Below are positions 40,481 through 49,445 of a DNA stretch of 64,000 nt, one piece after another. Every line of letters starts with the position of its first letter. Within the stretch, counting starts at the first letter, position 1. The translations under genes were made by a program, and so were the position numbers. Origin of the DNA: Moraxellaceae bacterium (GTDB taxonomy: Bacteria > Pseudomonadota > Gammaproteobacteria > Pseudomonadales > Moraxellaceae). The stretch lies in contig JAUXVU010000001.1 of assembly GCA_030680295.1 (NCBI GenBank), positions 62,001 to 126,000 on the forward strand, read 5' to 3'. The notes under the pieces were generated by a model, which had not been told where the DNA came from, ran no database searches, and saw only the letters and a program-made list of their open reading frames with translations.

Positions 40481-41728
40481 TTATGCAGTTGCACGCAATC
40501 TTCTGGTACGTAATGTGCCACGAACATTACCTGACACATAACCCAGCATAGCCAATAACGCCGACTCATTCGGTTTAGGTAACTTACCACGCCCAATACG
40601 ACGCAATTGGCGGGTATACCAAACCACTTCTAACAAGCCCATACGGTCAATCGGCTTAATACCCGTACTCAGTTGTTTCACGCGATAACGAGTCTCTACA
40701 CCCGCCAGCAAACGCTTAGGTGCGTCCGGCTCAATAGCCAATGGTCGCGCCAAACCAACCAAATCCATCGCACCCGATGCCAAGGCGTCACCCATGCCCG
40801 ACAATGAGCGGAAACCACCGGTCACCATTAACGGCGTACTGACTTGTTGACGCACTTTTTCGGCAAACTCTAAAAAGTAAGCTTCGCGTGCTTTGCTGCT
40901 GTCTTTTTGACGCAAGCCCGCCATGGCAGGCGCTTCATAGGTGCCGCCAGAGATTTCAATCATATCTATGCCAGCAGCCGATAGTGCCTCGATGGTAGCT
41001 AGTGACTCTTCTTCGGTAAAACCACCACGCTGAAAGTCGGCCGAATTGAGTTTAATGCCAATCGGGAACTCAGGCCCAACCGCTGCACGCATGGCTTCGT
41101 ATACCGCCAGCACAAAACGACGACGCTTTTGCGGACTGCCGCCCCAGTCATCAGTACGAATATTGTGTTTAGGCGACAAAAACTGACTGACTAAATAGCC
41201 GTGTGCACCATGGATTTGCACACCATCAAAACCGGCTGCTTTAACAATGCCAGCCGCTCGACCAAAACGTGCAATCACGTCTTGAATATCCTCTTCGGTC
41301 ATGGCTTTTGGTGTATCAAAAAATGCCCGCATATCCGGGTTAAACGGAACGGCTGAAGGCGATAAGTTCTGCTTATTCAAACCACGAGGTGATTGTTTGC
41401 CCGGGTGATTCAGCTGCACCCATGTGGCGCTGTTATGACGACGCCCTGCTTGCGCCCACAGCTTTAATTGACTTAGATCACGATCATCCTCAATCACCAC
41501 ATTACCCGGCTCACCTAACGCACGGCGATCAACCATGATATTGCCAGTAATGGACAAACCGATGCCGCCTTTTGCCCAAGCATCATATAAGTGAATTAGC
41601 TCAGGCGTGACGCGATTATCCATCGTCGCCATTGCTTCACTCATGGCAGACTTGGCCAGTCGATTGGGCAATACAGCGCCGCAAGGCAATGTTAATGATT
41701 GGGCTAAGCGTTGGGCGTGAGTTTGCAT
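40481..41728 (-). CDS. NADH:flavin oxidoreductase (Old Yellow Enzyme family)
   Basis: The 415-residue FMN TIM-barrel protein has LPNRLAKSAMSEAMA at the start, LNHPGKQSPR, the active-site QIHGAHGYLVSQFLSP (His-Ala-His substrate-binding motif), RTDDWGGSPQKRRRF and a C-terminal TGGFRS/LVGLARPLA phosphate-binding region. The single-domain form without Fe-S or FAD modules resembles fungal-type and Pseudomonas OYE relatives that reduce enones. A basic C-terminus (RTRRLRATA) is unusual. The natural substrate is unknown. Confidence 0.88.
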   Translation of the reverse strand: MQTHAQRLAQSLTLPCGAVLPNRLAKSAMSEAMATMDNRVTPELIHLYDAWAKGGIGLSITGNIMVDRRALGEPGNVVIEDDRDLSQLKLWAQAGRRHNSATWVQLNHPGKQSPRGLNKQNLSPSAVPFNPDMRAFFDTPKAMTEEDIQDVIARFGRAAGIVKAAGFDGVQIHGAHGYLVSQFLSPKHNIRTDDWGGSPQKRRRFVLAVYEAMRAAVGPEFPIGIKLNSADFQRGGFTEEESLATIEALSAAGIDMIEISGGTYEAPAMAGLRQKDSSKAREAYFLEFAEKVRQQVSTPLMVTGGFRSLSGMGDALASGAMDLVGLARPLAIEPDAPKRLLAGVETRYRVKQLSTGIKPIDRMGLLEVVWYTRQLRRIGRGKLPKPNESALLAMLGYVSGNVRGTLRTRRLRATA

Positions 41729-41809
41729 AAGAGCACTCCATCAAGAATGGAATGCAAATTACGTGCAATACGTCATGCTGTCAATATTAGACAATGAGCA
41801 ATGTCAGTA

Positions 41810-42655
41810 TTAGCCTGCACTTACCGATACTGCCCCTTCGCGACTTGGCGGCAGTTCACAGCCATGCAAAGACTTTAAAGACGCACCCATGATGGTTTCA
41901 AAGTGTTTAGCAAGCTCATGGGTATTGCGTCCCTCAGGGCGCTCTGCCGCCAAAAATAATACGTCTACCGTAATACGTTCGCCACTGAGCATATTGAGCA
42001 AGTGAGGCCCAAAAGCATCTTCTCCAATAAATGGCGCCAACGGATGCAGCCCCTGCTCATGGCGATAGGAAATCAACATGGGCTGTATCCAGCAATCAGT
42101 TTCTACACCAGCGGCAAAGAGCTTGGCAAAAAAACGATTTACTGCAAAACCATCGGTGGTGGTGCCTTCGGGAAAAAATAAAACTCTTCGATTTGACTCA
42201 ATTTCATCAACAATTTGATCTTTAACACGTTCGGCATCACCCGAACCACGCTGAATAAACAAGGTCCCGGCCGCTCTAGCCAAGCTACCAATTAATGGCC
42301 ACTTAGCCACTTCAGCTTTAGACAAAAAGTTTAACGAACGAATACTTCCCAGAACAGGAATGTCCATCCACGAGACATGGTTACTAATCCATAACGCTCG
42401 CGAATCGTTGCAAGGGTCGCCTTGAATATGAATATCCAAATTCAATACTGAACATAGGCGACGCAACCACCAGCGAATAATCGGTGCATGCCAAGCAACA
42501 TTTTTGAAAAAAAACATGCCCACCACGGCGGCGATTAACACACCAAGAAAAATATGGCAGCCGAGCAGGAGTAATCGCCAAATCAAACCGAGGCTTAAGG
42601 GTGGGTTAGTCACGATAGCAGGATGCGTATGTCGTATGCGAGGTGCTCGGGTCAC
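41810..42655 (-). CDS. olsA: 1-acyl-sn-glycerol-3-phosphate acyltransferase-like; probable lyso-ornithine lipid O-acyltransferase
   Basis: The 281-residue PlsC-family protein has a membrane helix near residues 27-50, the catalytic NHVSWMD (NHx4D) motif, the FIQRGSGDAE segment and FPEGTTTDG. It lies 11 bp downstream of an OlsB-type N-acyltransferase. olsB-olsA encode ornithine-lipid synthesis in Pseudomonas aeruginosa, where OlsA adds the second acyl chain to lyso-ornithine lipid. The OlsA assignment rests on this pairing. General phosphatidic-acid synthesis is the alternative. Confidence 0.8.
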   Translation of the reverse strand: MTRAPRIRHTHPAIVTNPPLSLGLIWRLLLLGCHIFLGVLIAAVVGMFFFKNVAWHAPIIRWWLRRLCSVLNLDIHIQGDPCNDSRALWISNHVSWMDIPVLGSIRSLNFLSKAEVAKWPLIGSLARAAGTLFIQRGSGDAERVKDQIVDEIESNRRVLFFPEGTTTDGFAVNRFFAKLFAAGVETDCWIQPMLISYRHEQGLHPLAPFIGEDAFGPHLLNMLSGERITVDVLFLAAERPEGRNTHELAKHFETIMGASLKSLHGCELPPSREGAVSVSAG

Positions 42656-42666
42656 GATGTCTCATA

Positions 42667-43473
42667 TTAGGCAGTCTTCAGGAACTTCTGAGCATACCTT
42701 CCTGACAGCGCTTGTACATCCATTAAAATGAACACATCCGCACAATTAAAGTCTGGGTCCCAGCAGGCTTCACCACCAATACGCGCGCCCATACGTAGAT
42801 AAGCCTTTAATAAAGGTGGCACGCTGACTTTGCCGGTAGTGGCCGACGACAACATGATTTCACGGCTTGGGCTAACTCGTAGTTCATCACCCACAAAGTG
42901 TTTTTCACGCAAGGTTGGCATTACGCTGGCTAAGGTTGTACCGCCATCAGCTAGGCTGATGCTGGCACAGCCAATCAGGTATTGATAACCCGTTGCTATC
43001 ATGTGTTCTGCCAAGGCTGACCAAAGCACCATGATGGCCGCACCTGAGCGGTAGTCTTTATGTACACAAGTACGGCCAATCTCTAATACCTTGCCTTGCA
43101 GGCGGTGAATCGCACTTAAATCAAACTCTTGTGCGGAGTAAAATCCACCAGCCAATCTCGCCGACTCATCCGACAACAAACGTGTAGTGGCAATAATTTG
43201 ATTATTATTAGCCAAGTCGTAGACGTTAATATGCTGGCAATACGCATCGTAGGCATCAATATCCAAACCGCCAGTGGCGCTGCAATCAATGCCGTACTCT
43301 TCACCAAACGTTTCAGCACGTAAGCGTTGCGCAGCAGCTACCTGTTCTGCTGTAATCGCAAAGCTCACCTCAAAACGCGGCTTTTGACGATCAGAGGACG
43401 ACTCAGCTGGCAATATATGATGAACATTGCTAGTTGGTTTAGTGCTGTCTTGTGCGAAGATCTGTTCGCTCAT
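42667..43473 (-). CDS. olsB: OlsB-like GNAT N-acyltransferase (ornithine-lipid synthesis)
   Basis: The 268-residue GNAT-fold protein resembles OlsB/'hemolysin-like' acyltransferases, which move a 3-hydroxyacyl group from acyl-ACP to the alpha-amino group of ornithine. Motifs seen: QRLRAETFGEEYG, VLEIGRTCVHKDYRSGAAIMVLW (acyl-donor region), YLIGCASISLADGG, and PPLLKAYLRMGARIGGEACWDPDFNCADVFILMDV, all typical of the OlsB group. GTAGAGAAAC before the ATG at 43473 supports this start; in-frame starts up to 43551 lack such a site. It is coupled to the PlsC-type gene. Confidence 0.85.
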   Translation of the reverse strand: MSEQIFAQDSTKPTSNVHHILPAESSSDRQKPRFEVSFAITAEQVAAAQRLRAETFGEEYGIDCSATGGLDIDAYDAYCQHINVYDLANNNQIIATTRLLSDESARLAGGFYSAQEFDLSAIHRLQGKVLEIGRTCVHKDYRSGAAIMVLWSALAEHMIATGYQYLIGCASISLADGGTTLASVMPTLREKHFVGDELRVSPSREIMLSSATTGKVSVPPLLKAYLRMGARIGGEACWDPDFNCADVFILMDVQALSGRYAQKFLKTA

Positions 43474-43555
43474 TATTTGTTTCTCTACTGACTTTTTCAT
43501 GCAAGCAGTATTGAACAAACAGATGTAGACCCTGTGACAGTTATATTTCATTTTG

Positions 43556-44371
43556 GTGAATTATTTGGAAGCCTTACTCCCTTGGTTGCTGTACCTATTT
43601 ACCGGCATATTTGCTGGCTTTTTAGCTGGCCTACTAGGCATTGGTGGCGGCATGATCATTGTGCCCGCGCTGATTCTGAGCTTTCACTGGCAAGGGCTAA
43701 CACCCGAAGTAAGCACTCACTTAGCGGTTGGCACATCGCTCGCTAGCATTGTCTTAACAGCCACCAGTTCTATTCGTACCCACCATCAAAAAGGTGGCGT
43801 GGACTGGTCGGTGTTAAAACGATTTGTCCCTGCACTCATGATTGGCGCTGTGTTGGGTGCACAAATTGCGCATCAGCTACCAGCCCGCGTCTTACAGGTT
43901 GTCATTGGTGTTTTTGCCTTATGGACAGGCTGGCAAATGCTTAAGGCACAAAAGCCCAATGTGATTCAGCAACCGTTACCAACCGGCGCCCCGTTATACG
44001 CCGCCGGCGGTGTCATCGGTGTAGCCTCAGCTATTTTTGGCATTGGCGGCGGCAGCTTGATGGTGCCTTACCTTTGCCATCATGGCGTGCGCATTCAACG
44101 GGCCGTGGGCACCGCGGCAGCGGCAGGATTCCCCATTGCTCTTGCTGGCAGTGCTGGTTTCATCATCAGTGGCTGGGGACTAAGCTCCCTGCCCAGCGGA
44201 GCCACTGGTTATGTGTATTGGCCGGCTTTATTAGGCATCGCACTGACCAGTTTAATCTTTGCGCACTTTGGCGCCAGCACTGCACACAAGTTGCCAGCGG
44301 CCAAGCTAAAACGCGCCTTTGGTGTGGTACTGGTGTTAGTCGGCATACGTTTTGTCATCGGCGTGGGCTAA
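43556..44371 (+). CDS. TSUP (TauE/SafE) family permease
   Basis: The protein of about 271 residues has eight membrane helices and the duplicated TSUP motif: GLLGIGGGMIIVPAL near the N-terminus and AIFGIGGGSLMVPYL in the second half. Family members carry sulfite, sulfoacetate or other small organosulfur or organic anions. The start is uncertain: TTG at 43553 or GTG at 43556, neither with a clear ribosome-binding site. It diverges from olsB, and its stop abuts the ppc stop directly. Confidence 0.85.
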   Translation: MNYLEALLPWLLYLFTGIFAGFLAGLLGIGGGMIIVPALILSFHWQGLTPEVSTHLAVGTSLASIVLTATSSIRTHHQKGGVDWSVLKRFVPALMIGAVLGAQIAHQLPARVLQVVIGVFALWTGWQMLKAQKPNVIQQPLPTGAPLYAAGGVIGVASAIFGIGGGSLMVPYLCHHGVRIQRAVGTAAAAGFPIALAGSAGFIISGWGLSSLPSGATGYVYWPALLGIALTSLIFAHFGASTAHKLPAAKLKRAFGVVLVLVGIRFVIGVG

Positions 44372-47059
44372 CTAACCGGTATTGCGCAACCCAGCCGAAA
44401 TGCCGGTCATGGTCACCATCAAGGCGTGATCATGAGGGCTACGTAAGTCATCCGGATGAGCCGCCAACCACTCACGGCGCCGCAACATCAGCTCAGCCTG
44501 CAACAAATGCAATGGCAATAAATAAGGTCGGCGCAAGCGTATGGATTGCGCCAAGATCGCATTACGCTCAGACCATGGCTCAGCATCGGTGTAGTTTGGC
44601 AACAATTCAGCCAATTGCTTAACGGTTGCACGTAGCTTGCTTCCTAATGCGCGCAAGTCCTCACGCTTGGTCAGCTGCGTTTCATACTGCTCAGCAATGG
44701 CAAAGTCTGACTTAGCCATCACCATCTCCAGCATATCCATTAGGCCACTAAAAAACGGCCAGCTCTTAGCCATATGTTGCAAGGTCTTAGACCCGTATTT
44801 AGTTTCGGCTTCGCGCATAGCCTCAAACACACCCAGCCACGCGGGTAACATCAGCCTAATTTGTGTCCATGCAAACACCCAAGGAATGGCGCGTAGGGTT
44901 TCCACACCGCCGCCCACAACTCGTCGTGCCGGGCGTGAACCCAACGGTAAAAGCTGCAGCTCTTGTTCTGGCGTGACGGTACGCAGGTAATCAATAAACA
45001 CTTGATCCTGCCGAATTTGCTGGCGAAAGACTTGTTTGGAGACATCACTTAATAAGGACATCATATCGCGCCAAGCCGGCTCGGCTATTGGCGGCGGCAG
45101 CAAGGTCGCTTCCAGCGTAGCAATTAAGTATTGCGCTAAATTGCCAATGGCAACAGCAGGCAAACCGAACTTCATGCGAATCATCTCGCCCTGTTCAGTT
45201 ACTCGCAGCGCACCATTAACGGTGCCCGGCGGCTGCGAACGCAGCGCTTGCCGTGTCGGCGCACCACCTCGACTGACGGTACCGCCACGACCATGAAACA
45301 ACACCAAACGCACATCATGTTCCGCCGCGACATTAGCCAAACCCTCTTGTGCCTGATACTGCGCCCAAGCAGCAGCTAACAAACCAGCATCTTTAGTGGA
45401 GTCTGAATAACCAATCATGACTTCTTGATGGCCATTAATCAGTTCTCGATAAATCGGCAGCGATAACAGTGCTTGCAAGCACTCCGGTGCATTCGCTAAA
45501 TCATCAAATGTTTCAAATAATGGCACCACACGCATTGGGTTGGGCATTTCAGCTTTATGCATGAACAACTTAACCAGCAATACATCACTGGCCTGATGTG
45601 CCATCGAAATAACATAGGCGCCTAAGGCTTCACTCGGTTGCTCGGACAGCATTTTAAAGGTGGCCAAAACCTCCATCACCTCAGCATTAAAAAGTGGCGA
45701 CTGAGCATGCTGCCAGATATGACTTGGTAACAATGGACGCGGATTGGCCAGCTCGGTCAGCAAAAACTGCTGACGCTGTTGCTCATCCCAGGCCATGTAG
45801 TCGCCTAAGCCTAAATACTGCGTAATGGCGGCCATGGTCTCGGCATGGCGGGTAGATTCTTGCCGAATATCTAAACGTAATAACGGCAACCCAAAACAAT
45901 GCAGACGACGAATAATATCGACCAGCCTCCCCTCTGCAAGGCGCGACAACCCAACATCAACTAAATCGTCATAACACAGGATAAAGTCACTTAAGAGTTC
46001 ATCGGTGCTGACATAACCCTGCTGGTCAGCACTAACACGACCAGCAATCTCATCATTAACTCGCTGCTGAGCATGTTGTAGGCGGTCACGAATCTGCTTT
46101 AACCAATCGCGATACGGTTCACGCGAGTCCTCACCAACGCGCCCACGAATAGCCTGTCCACAGCGCGATACCGATAGCTCACTGCGTAGCGCATCGACAT
46201 CACGCAGGTATAAGTCCAAGGCCATCCAGCGCGCCAGCAGTAACACCTCTTGTGTCACCACATGCGTCACAAAGGGGTTGCCGTCACGATCACCGCCCAT
46301 CCACGAGCCTAAACGTAGCGGTGCGACATTCAGTGGCAAGCGCTTATCCAACACTGCTTGCATGGCATGATCCAGCGCCCGCAAACAATCAGGCACTGCG
46401 AACCAAAGACTAGTCTCTAAGGTTGCAAAGCCCCATTTAGCCTCATCCACTGGGGACGGGCGCTGTGCTCGAATTTCATCGGTTTCCCATGCCGCTAACA
46501 CTAGGCGTGCCAACGACATTTCTTCGGCTGAATTGGCAAGGCCCGATAAGCGACTGGTATCCAGCCGTGACAAGCTCTCAGCAATCTCATCATGCTTTTG
46601 AATCAACGTGCGTCGAGTCACTTCGGTTGGATGTGCAGTCAACACCAGATCTACCGCTAAGTCAGAAACCGTGGCTGCAATTTGATCATCGCTCAAGCCC
46701 GCACCTTTCAGCGTGGTTAATACTTGCTTAAATGACTCTGTAGCAGGCGCTAACAAGTCACCGGGAAAACTCTCTCTAGCCAAGCGGATGCCATGATACT
46801 GCTCAGCAATATTAGCTAAATTAAGAAAATGCGAAAAAGCACGCCCTACCTCATGAAGCTCTTGTGTATCGGCATTAGAAAAGAACTCTGCCAGTGCTTG
46901 CGCTGCGGTCACGTCACCTGCCACCACTAGCTGAGCTGTTTGTCGTAGTGACTCAATGCGCTCAAATGCAGACTGACCTGAACGCGCACTCAGCACCTCG
47001 CCTAGCAGCTCACCCAATAAACGAACATCTTTTCGTAAGGGCTGATGATCCAAACTCAT
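44372..47059 (-). CDS. ppc: Phosphoenolpyruvate carboxylase
   Basis: Ppc carboxylates PEP with bicarbonate to oxaloacetate, refilling the TCA cycle. The 895-residue protein has the catalytic LTAHPTEVTRR His region, SWMGGDRDGNPFVT, the GYSDSTKDAG motif, FHGRGGTVSRGG (glycine-rich catalytic loop) and the C-terminal TG end needed for allosteric control. AGAAGG before ATG 47059 supports that start over an upstream TTG. It is monocistronic. Confidence 0.97.
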   Translation of the reverse strand: MSLDHQPLRKDVRLLGELLGEVLSARSGQSAFERIESLRQTAQLVVAGDVTAAQALAEFFSNADTQELHEVGRAFSHFLNLANIAEQYHGIRLARESFPGDLLAPATESFKQVLTTLKGAGLSDDQIAATVSDLAVDLVLTAHPTEVTRRTLIQKHDEIAESLSRLDTSRLSGLANSAEEMSLARLVLAAWETDEIRAQRPSPVDEAKWGFATLETSLWFAVPDCLRALDHAMQAVLDKRLPLNVAPLRLGSWMGGDRDGNPFVTHVVTQEVLLLARWMALDLYLRDVDALRSELSVSRCGQAIRGRVGEDSREPYRDWLKQIRDRLQHAQQRVNDEIAGRVSADQQGYVSTDELLSDFILCYDDLVDVGLSRLAEGRLVDIIRRLHCFGLPLLRLDIRQESTRHAETMAAITQYLGLGDYMAWDEQQRQQFLLTELANPRPLLPSHIWQHAQSPLFNAEVMEVLATFKMLSEQPSEALGAYVISMAHQASDVLLVKLFMHKAEMPNPMRVVPLFETFDDLANAPECLQALLSLPIYRELINGHQEVMIGYSDSTKDAGLLAAAWAQYQAQEGLANVAAEHDVRLVLFHGRGGTVSRGGAPTRQALRSQPPGTVNGALRVTEQGEMIRMKFGLPAVAIGNLAQYLIATLEATLLPPPIAEPAWRDMMSLLSDVSKQVFRQQIRQDQVFIDYLRTVTPEQELQLLPLGSRPARRVVGGGVETLRAIPWVFAWTQIRLMLPAWLGVFEAMREAETKYGSKTLQHMAKSWPFFSGLMDMLEMVMAKSDFAIAEQYETQLTKREDLRALGSKLRATVKQLAELLPNYTDAEPWSERNAILAQSIRLRRPYLLPLHLLQAELMLRRREWLAAHPDDLRSPHDHALMVTMTGISAGLRNTG

Positions 47060-47263
47060 AGTTACCTTCTCTTTATTTGCCAATGACTTAGAGTCTATGT
47101 CAGTAAGGCTAACAGCTAAAACAATTATTGTCAGACAAGCTGCTAGTGCATTTGTTTTTGGCTAGTGCTAGTATCTGTTCGTCTGAAAGCTGACCTTGAT
47201 TTGCCGCAACAACTCATTGTCGAGTCAGACACCCTATGTTTTACAACCTGAGAGATACTGACC

Positions 47264-47470
47264 ATGCAAATCAAAAAATTCGCTGTTATCGCTGCTGTTG
47301 CTTCTACTTTAGCTTTCGTTGGCTGTGCCAAGAAAGAAGAAGCTGTTGAAGCTCCTGCTGTTGAAATGGAAGAAGCTGTTGAAGCTGTTGAAGAAGCTGA
47401 AGTAGAAGCTGTTGAAGCTGTTGAAGAAGCTGCAGACGAAGCTGTTGAAGCTGTTGAAGCTGCTGAGTAA
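47264..47470 (+). CDS. Small acidic repetitive lipoprotein
   Basis: The 68-residue protein has a signal peptide with lipobox LAFVGC (Cys21) followed by CAKKEE and a tail of about 43 residues made almost only of Glu, Ala and Val in EAVEAVEEA-type repeats. The DNA is a matching tandem repeat of GAAGCTGTTGAA units and uses almost only GAA, GCT and GTT codons, as in strongly expressed genes. GAGAG lies upstream and a strong terminator follows, so it is a compact single-gene unit. The tail is very negative and likely helical. I do not recognise the family. Lpp-like abundance or a periplasmic charge role are only guesses. Confidence 0.75.
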   Translation: MQIKKFAVIAAVASTLAFVGCAKKEEAVEAPAVEMEEAVEAVEEAEVEAVEAVEEAADEAVEAVEAAE

Positions 47471-47497
47471 TCGCTTAGGCTAACGCCTTTGTTGATT

Positions 47498-47524
47498 AAA
47501 AGGGGTGCTTAGGCACCCCTTTTT
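47498..47524 (+). terminator. Rho-independent terminator of the acidic lipoprotein gene
   Basis: An 11-bp stem (47498-47508 with 47513-47523), with AGGGGTGC and GCACCCCT around TTAG, is followed by T residues. Confidence 0.92.
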
Positions 47525-47550
47525 CATATCTGAATGTGGAGTGTGACAAC

Positions 47551-48066
47551 ATGACCTGCCCTTGTGGTTCTTCATTAGATTTTACTGCCTGCTGCGGCCC
47601 GATTTTATCCGGTGAACAACCCGCACCCAGCGCTGAAGCCATGATGCGTGCTCGTTACACGGCTTATACTCGTACTGACATTGACTTCATCATGAACTCA
47701 ACCCACCCCGATGCACGTGACGACAGCGACATTGATGCCATGCGCGCTTGGGCTGAAAATGCCGAATGGTTGAACCTGGAAGTGCTGCAAGTAGAAGCTG
47801 GCGGTGAAGGCGATAGTCGTGGTCTGGTCGAATTTATTGCCCATTACAATATGGGCGGCATAAAACATCATCATCATGAAGTATCGGGCTTTGTCCGAGA
47901 CCAGCTCGCTGACGGTAGCAGCACTTGGTTATTCCGTGATGGCAAACCCCTACACAGTGGTCCATCCGAAAAGCCCAAACCCATCGTGAATGAGGTTAAA
48001 ATTGGCCGTAATGATCCCTGCATATGTGGCAGCGGTAAAAAATTTAAAAAGTGCTGTGGCGCCTAA
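47551..48066 (+). CDS. YchJ-family protein with two SEC-C zinc motifs
   Basis: The 171-residue protein (ATG 47551, GGAG upstream) has an SEC-C-like zinc knuckle at each end: [15 protein letters not shown] at the N-terminus and [17 protein letters not shown] at the C-terminus, the latter identical in type to the SecA tail. Between them lies the YchJ/NTF2-like core with [13 protein letters not shown]. The role is unknown. SEC-C motifs bind zinc and, in SecA and YecA, contact ribosomes or SecB. The thiolase gene follows after 33 bp. Confidence 0.9.
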   Translation: MTCPCGSSLDFTACCGPILSGEQPAPSAEAMMRARYTAYTRTDIDFIMNSTHPDARDDSDIDAMRAWAENAEWLNLEVLQVEAGGEGDSRGLVEFIAHYNMGGIKHHHHEVSGFVRDQLADGSSTWLFRDGKPLHSGPSEKPKPIVNEVKIGRNDPCICGSGKKFKKCCGA

Positions 48067-48099
48067 TCAAGCCCCAGCCATCTCAAAATGGAGTTCAGT

Positions 48100-49281
48100 A
48101 TGAGTCACGATCCGGTTGTTATTGTTAATGGTGCACGCACCCCAATGGGCGGCTTTCAAGGCAGCTTAGCCAGTGTTACTGCACCAACGTTAGGTGCCAT
48201 TGCTATTCGTGAAGCAATTAGCCGCGCTGGCATTCGCGCCGAGCAAGTACAAGAAGTCATTATGGGTTGTGTCCTGCCAGCTGGCTTAAAACAAGGCCCT
48301 GCACGTCAAGCGATGTTAGATGCTGGCCTGCCTGCTGCCACTGGCGCAACCACAATTAACAAACTTTGTGGATCGGGCATGAAAGCCACTATGTTGGCAC
48401 ATGACCTGATTGCCGCTGGCACCAACGACATCATGGTCGCAGGTGGTATGGAGTCTATGACCAATGCCCCCTACATTCTGCCCAAAGCACGTGGCGGCTT
48501 CCGCATGGGTCATGGCCAAGTCATGGACCATATGTTTTTAGACGGACTCGAAGATGCTCGCACAGGTCGTTTGATGGGCTCATTTGCGCAAGACATGGCC
48601 ACCACGCTAGGTCTTGGTCGCGCGGATATGGATGCCTTTGCAATTGAATCGCTAAAGCGTGCTAATGCAGCCATTAATAATGGTTGGTTTAAAGATGAAA
48701 TCGTGCCAGTGCCAGTACAAACTCGCAAAGGCGAAGCCATTGTTGATACCGATGAGCAGCCAGGCAATGCGTCACCAGACAAAATCCCCAATCTGAAGCC
48801 TGCATTTGCTAAAGACGGCACCATTACTGCTGCCAATGCCTCATCAATTTCAGACGGCGCATCAGCATTGGTCTTGATGAAAGAAAGCAAAGCACGTGAG
48901 CTAGGCTTAACGCCCTTGGCACGTATTGTTGGCCACGCCACGCAATCACAAGACCCAAGCGAGTTCACCATTGCCCCTGTAGGCGCCATGGCTAGCCTAT
49001 TTGCCAAAACTGGCTGGACCGCAGACTCAGTTGATCTGTATGAGATCAATGAAGCGTTTGCTATGGTCACGATGGCGGCCATGATGAAACACAACCTGGC
49101 TCATGACAAAGTCAACGTGCATGGCGGCGCTTGCGCATTAGGCCACCCAGTAGGCTCGACTGGTTCGCGCATTATCCTCACCTTGATTCATGCGCTGAAG
49201 CAACGCGGCAAGAGTCGCGGTGTTGCAGCGCTTTGTATTGGTGGTGGCGAAGCTACTGCCATGGCAATCGAAATCATCTAA
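48100..49281 (+). CDS. Acetyl-CoA C-acetyltransferase (thiolase)
   Basis: The 393-residue thiolase has the acyl-binding Cys in NKLCGSGMKA, GGMESMTNAPY, EINEAFA (His-type active site region) and the C-terminal GGACALGHPVGSTGSR motif with the second active-site residues. It belongs to the biosynthetic/degradative acetoacetyl-CoA thiolase group (AtoB/PhaA-like). GGAG 6 bases before the ATG at 48100 supports this start over an ATG four codons earlier. There is no adjacent beta-oxidation partner, so the physiological direction is open. Confidence 0.93.
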   Translation: MSHDPVVIVNGARTPMGGFQGSLASVTAPTLGAIAIREAISRAGIRAEQVQEVIMGCVLPAGLKQGPARQAMLDAGLPAATGATTINKLCGSGMKATMLAHDLIAAGTNDIMVAGGMESMTNAPYILPKARGGFRMGHGQVMDHMFLDGLEDARTGRLMGSFAQDMATTLGLGRADMDAFAIESLKRANAAINNGWFKDEIVPVPVQTRKGEAIVDTDEQPGNASPDKIPNLKPAFAKDGTITAANASSISDGASALVLMKESKARELGLTPLARIVGHATQSQDPSEFTIAPVGAMASLFAKTGWTADSVDLYEINEAFAMVTMAAMMKHNLAHDKVNVHGGACALGHPVGSTGSRIILTLIHALKQRGKSRGVAALCIGGGEATAMAIEII

Positions 49282-49298
49282 GGCTTCATCAGCATACG

Positions 49299-49328
49299 AA
49301 AAGCCCCAGCTTAGTCTGGGGCTTTTTT
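49299..49328 (+). terminator. Rho-independent terminator of the thiolase gene
   Basis: An 11-bp stem (49299-49309 with 49316-49326), with AGCCCCAG and CTGGGGCT around CTTAGT, is followed by T residues. Confidence 0.93.
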
Positions 49329-49445
49329 ATGGGTAACTTTATGGTCAAAAAGCCTCAACGGGTATTTTTTAACCGCCAAGCGGTCATCTCAGCAGGTGAA
49401 ACTCATGCTAGCGTAGTCGCAAAATAATAACGGTTAAGGACTGCC

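Noticed and set aside
48510-49094. 194-residue minus-strand open frame inside the thiolase gene
   Set aside because: It is antisense to a complete thiolase with all its motifs. Its composition is Ala/Ser-rich, as expected for a shadow frame.
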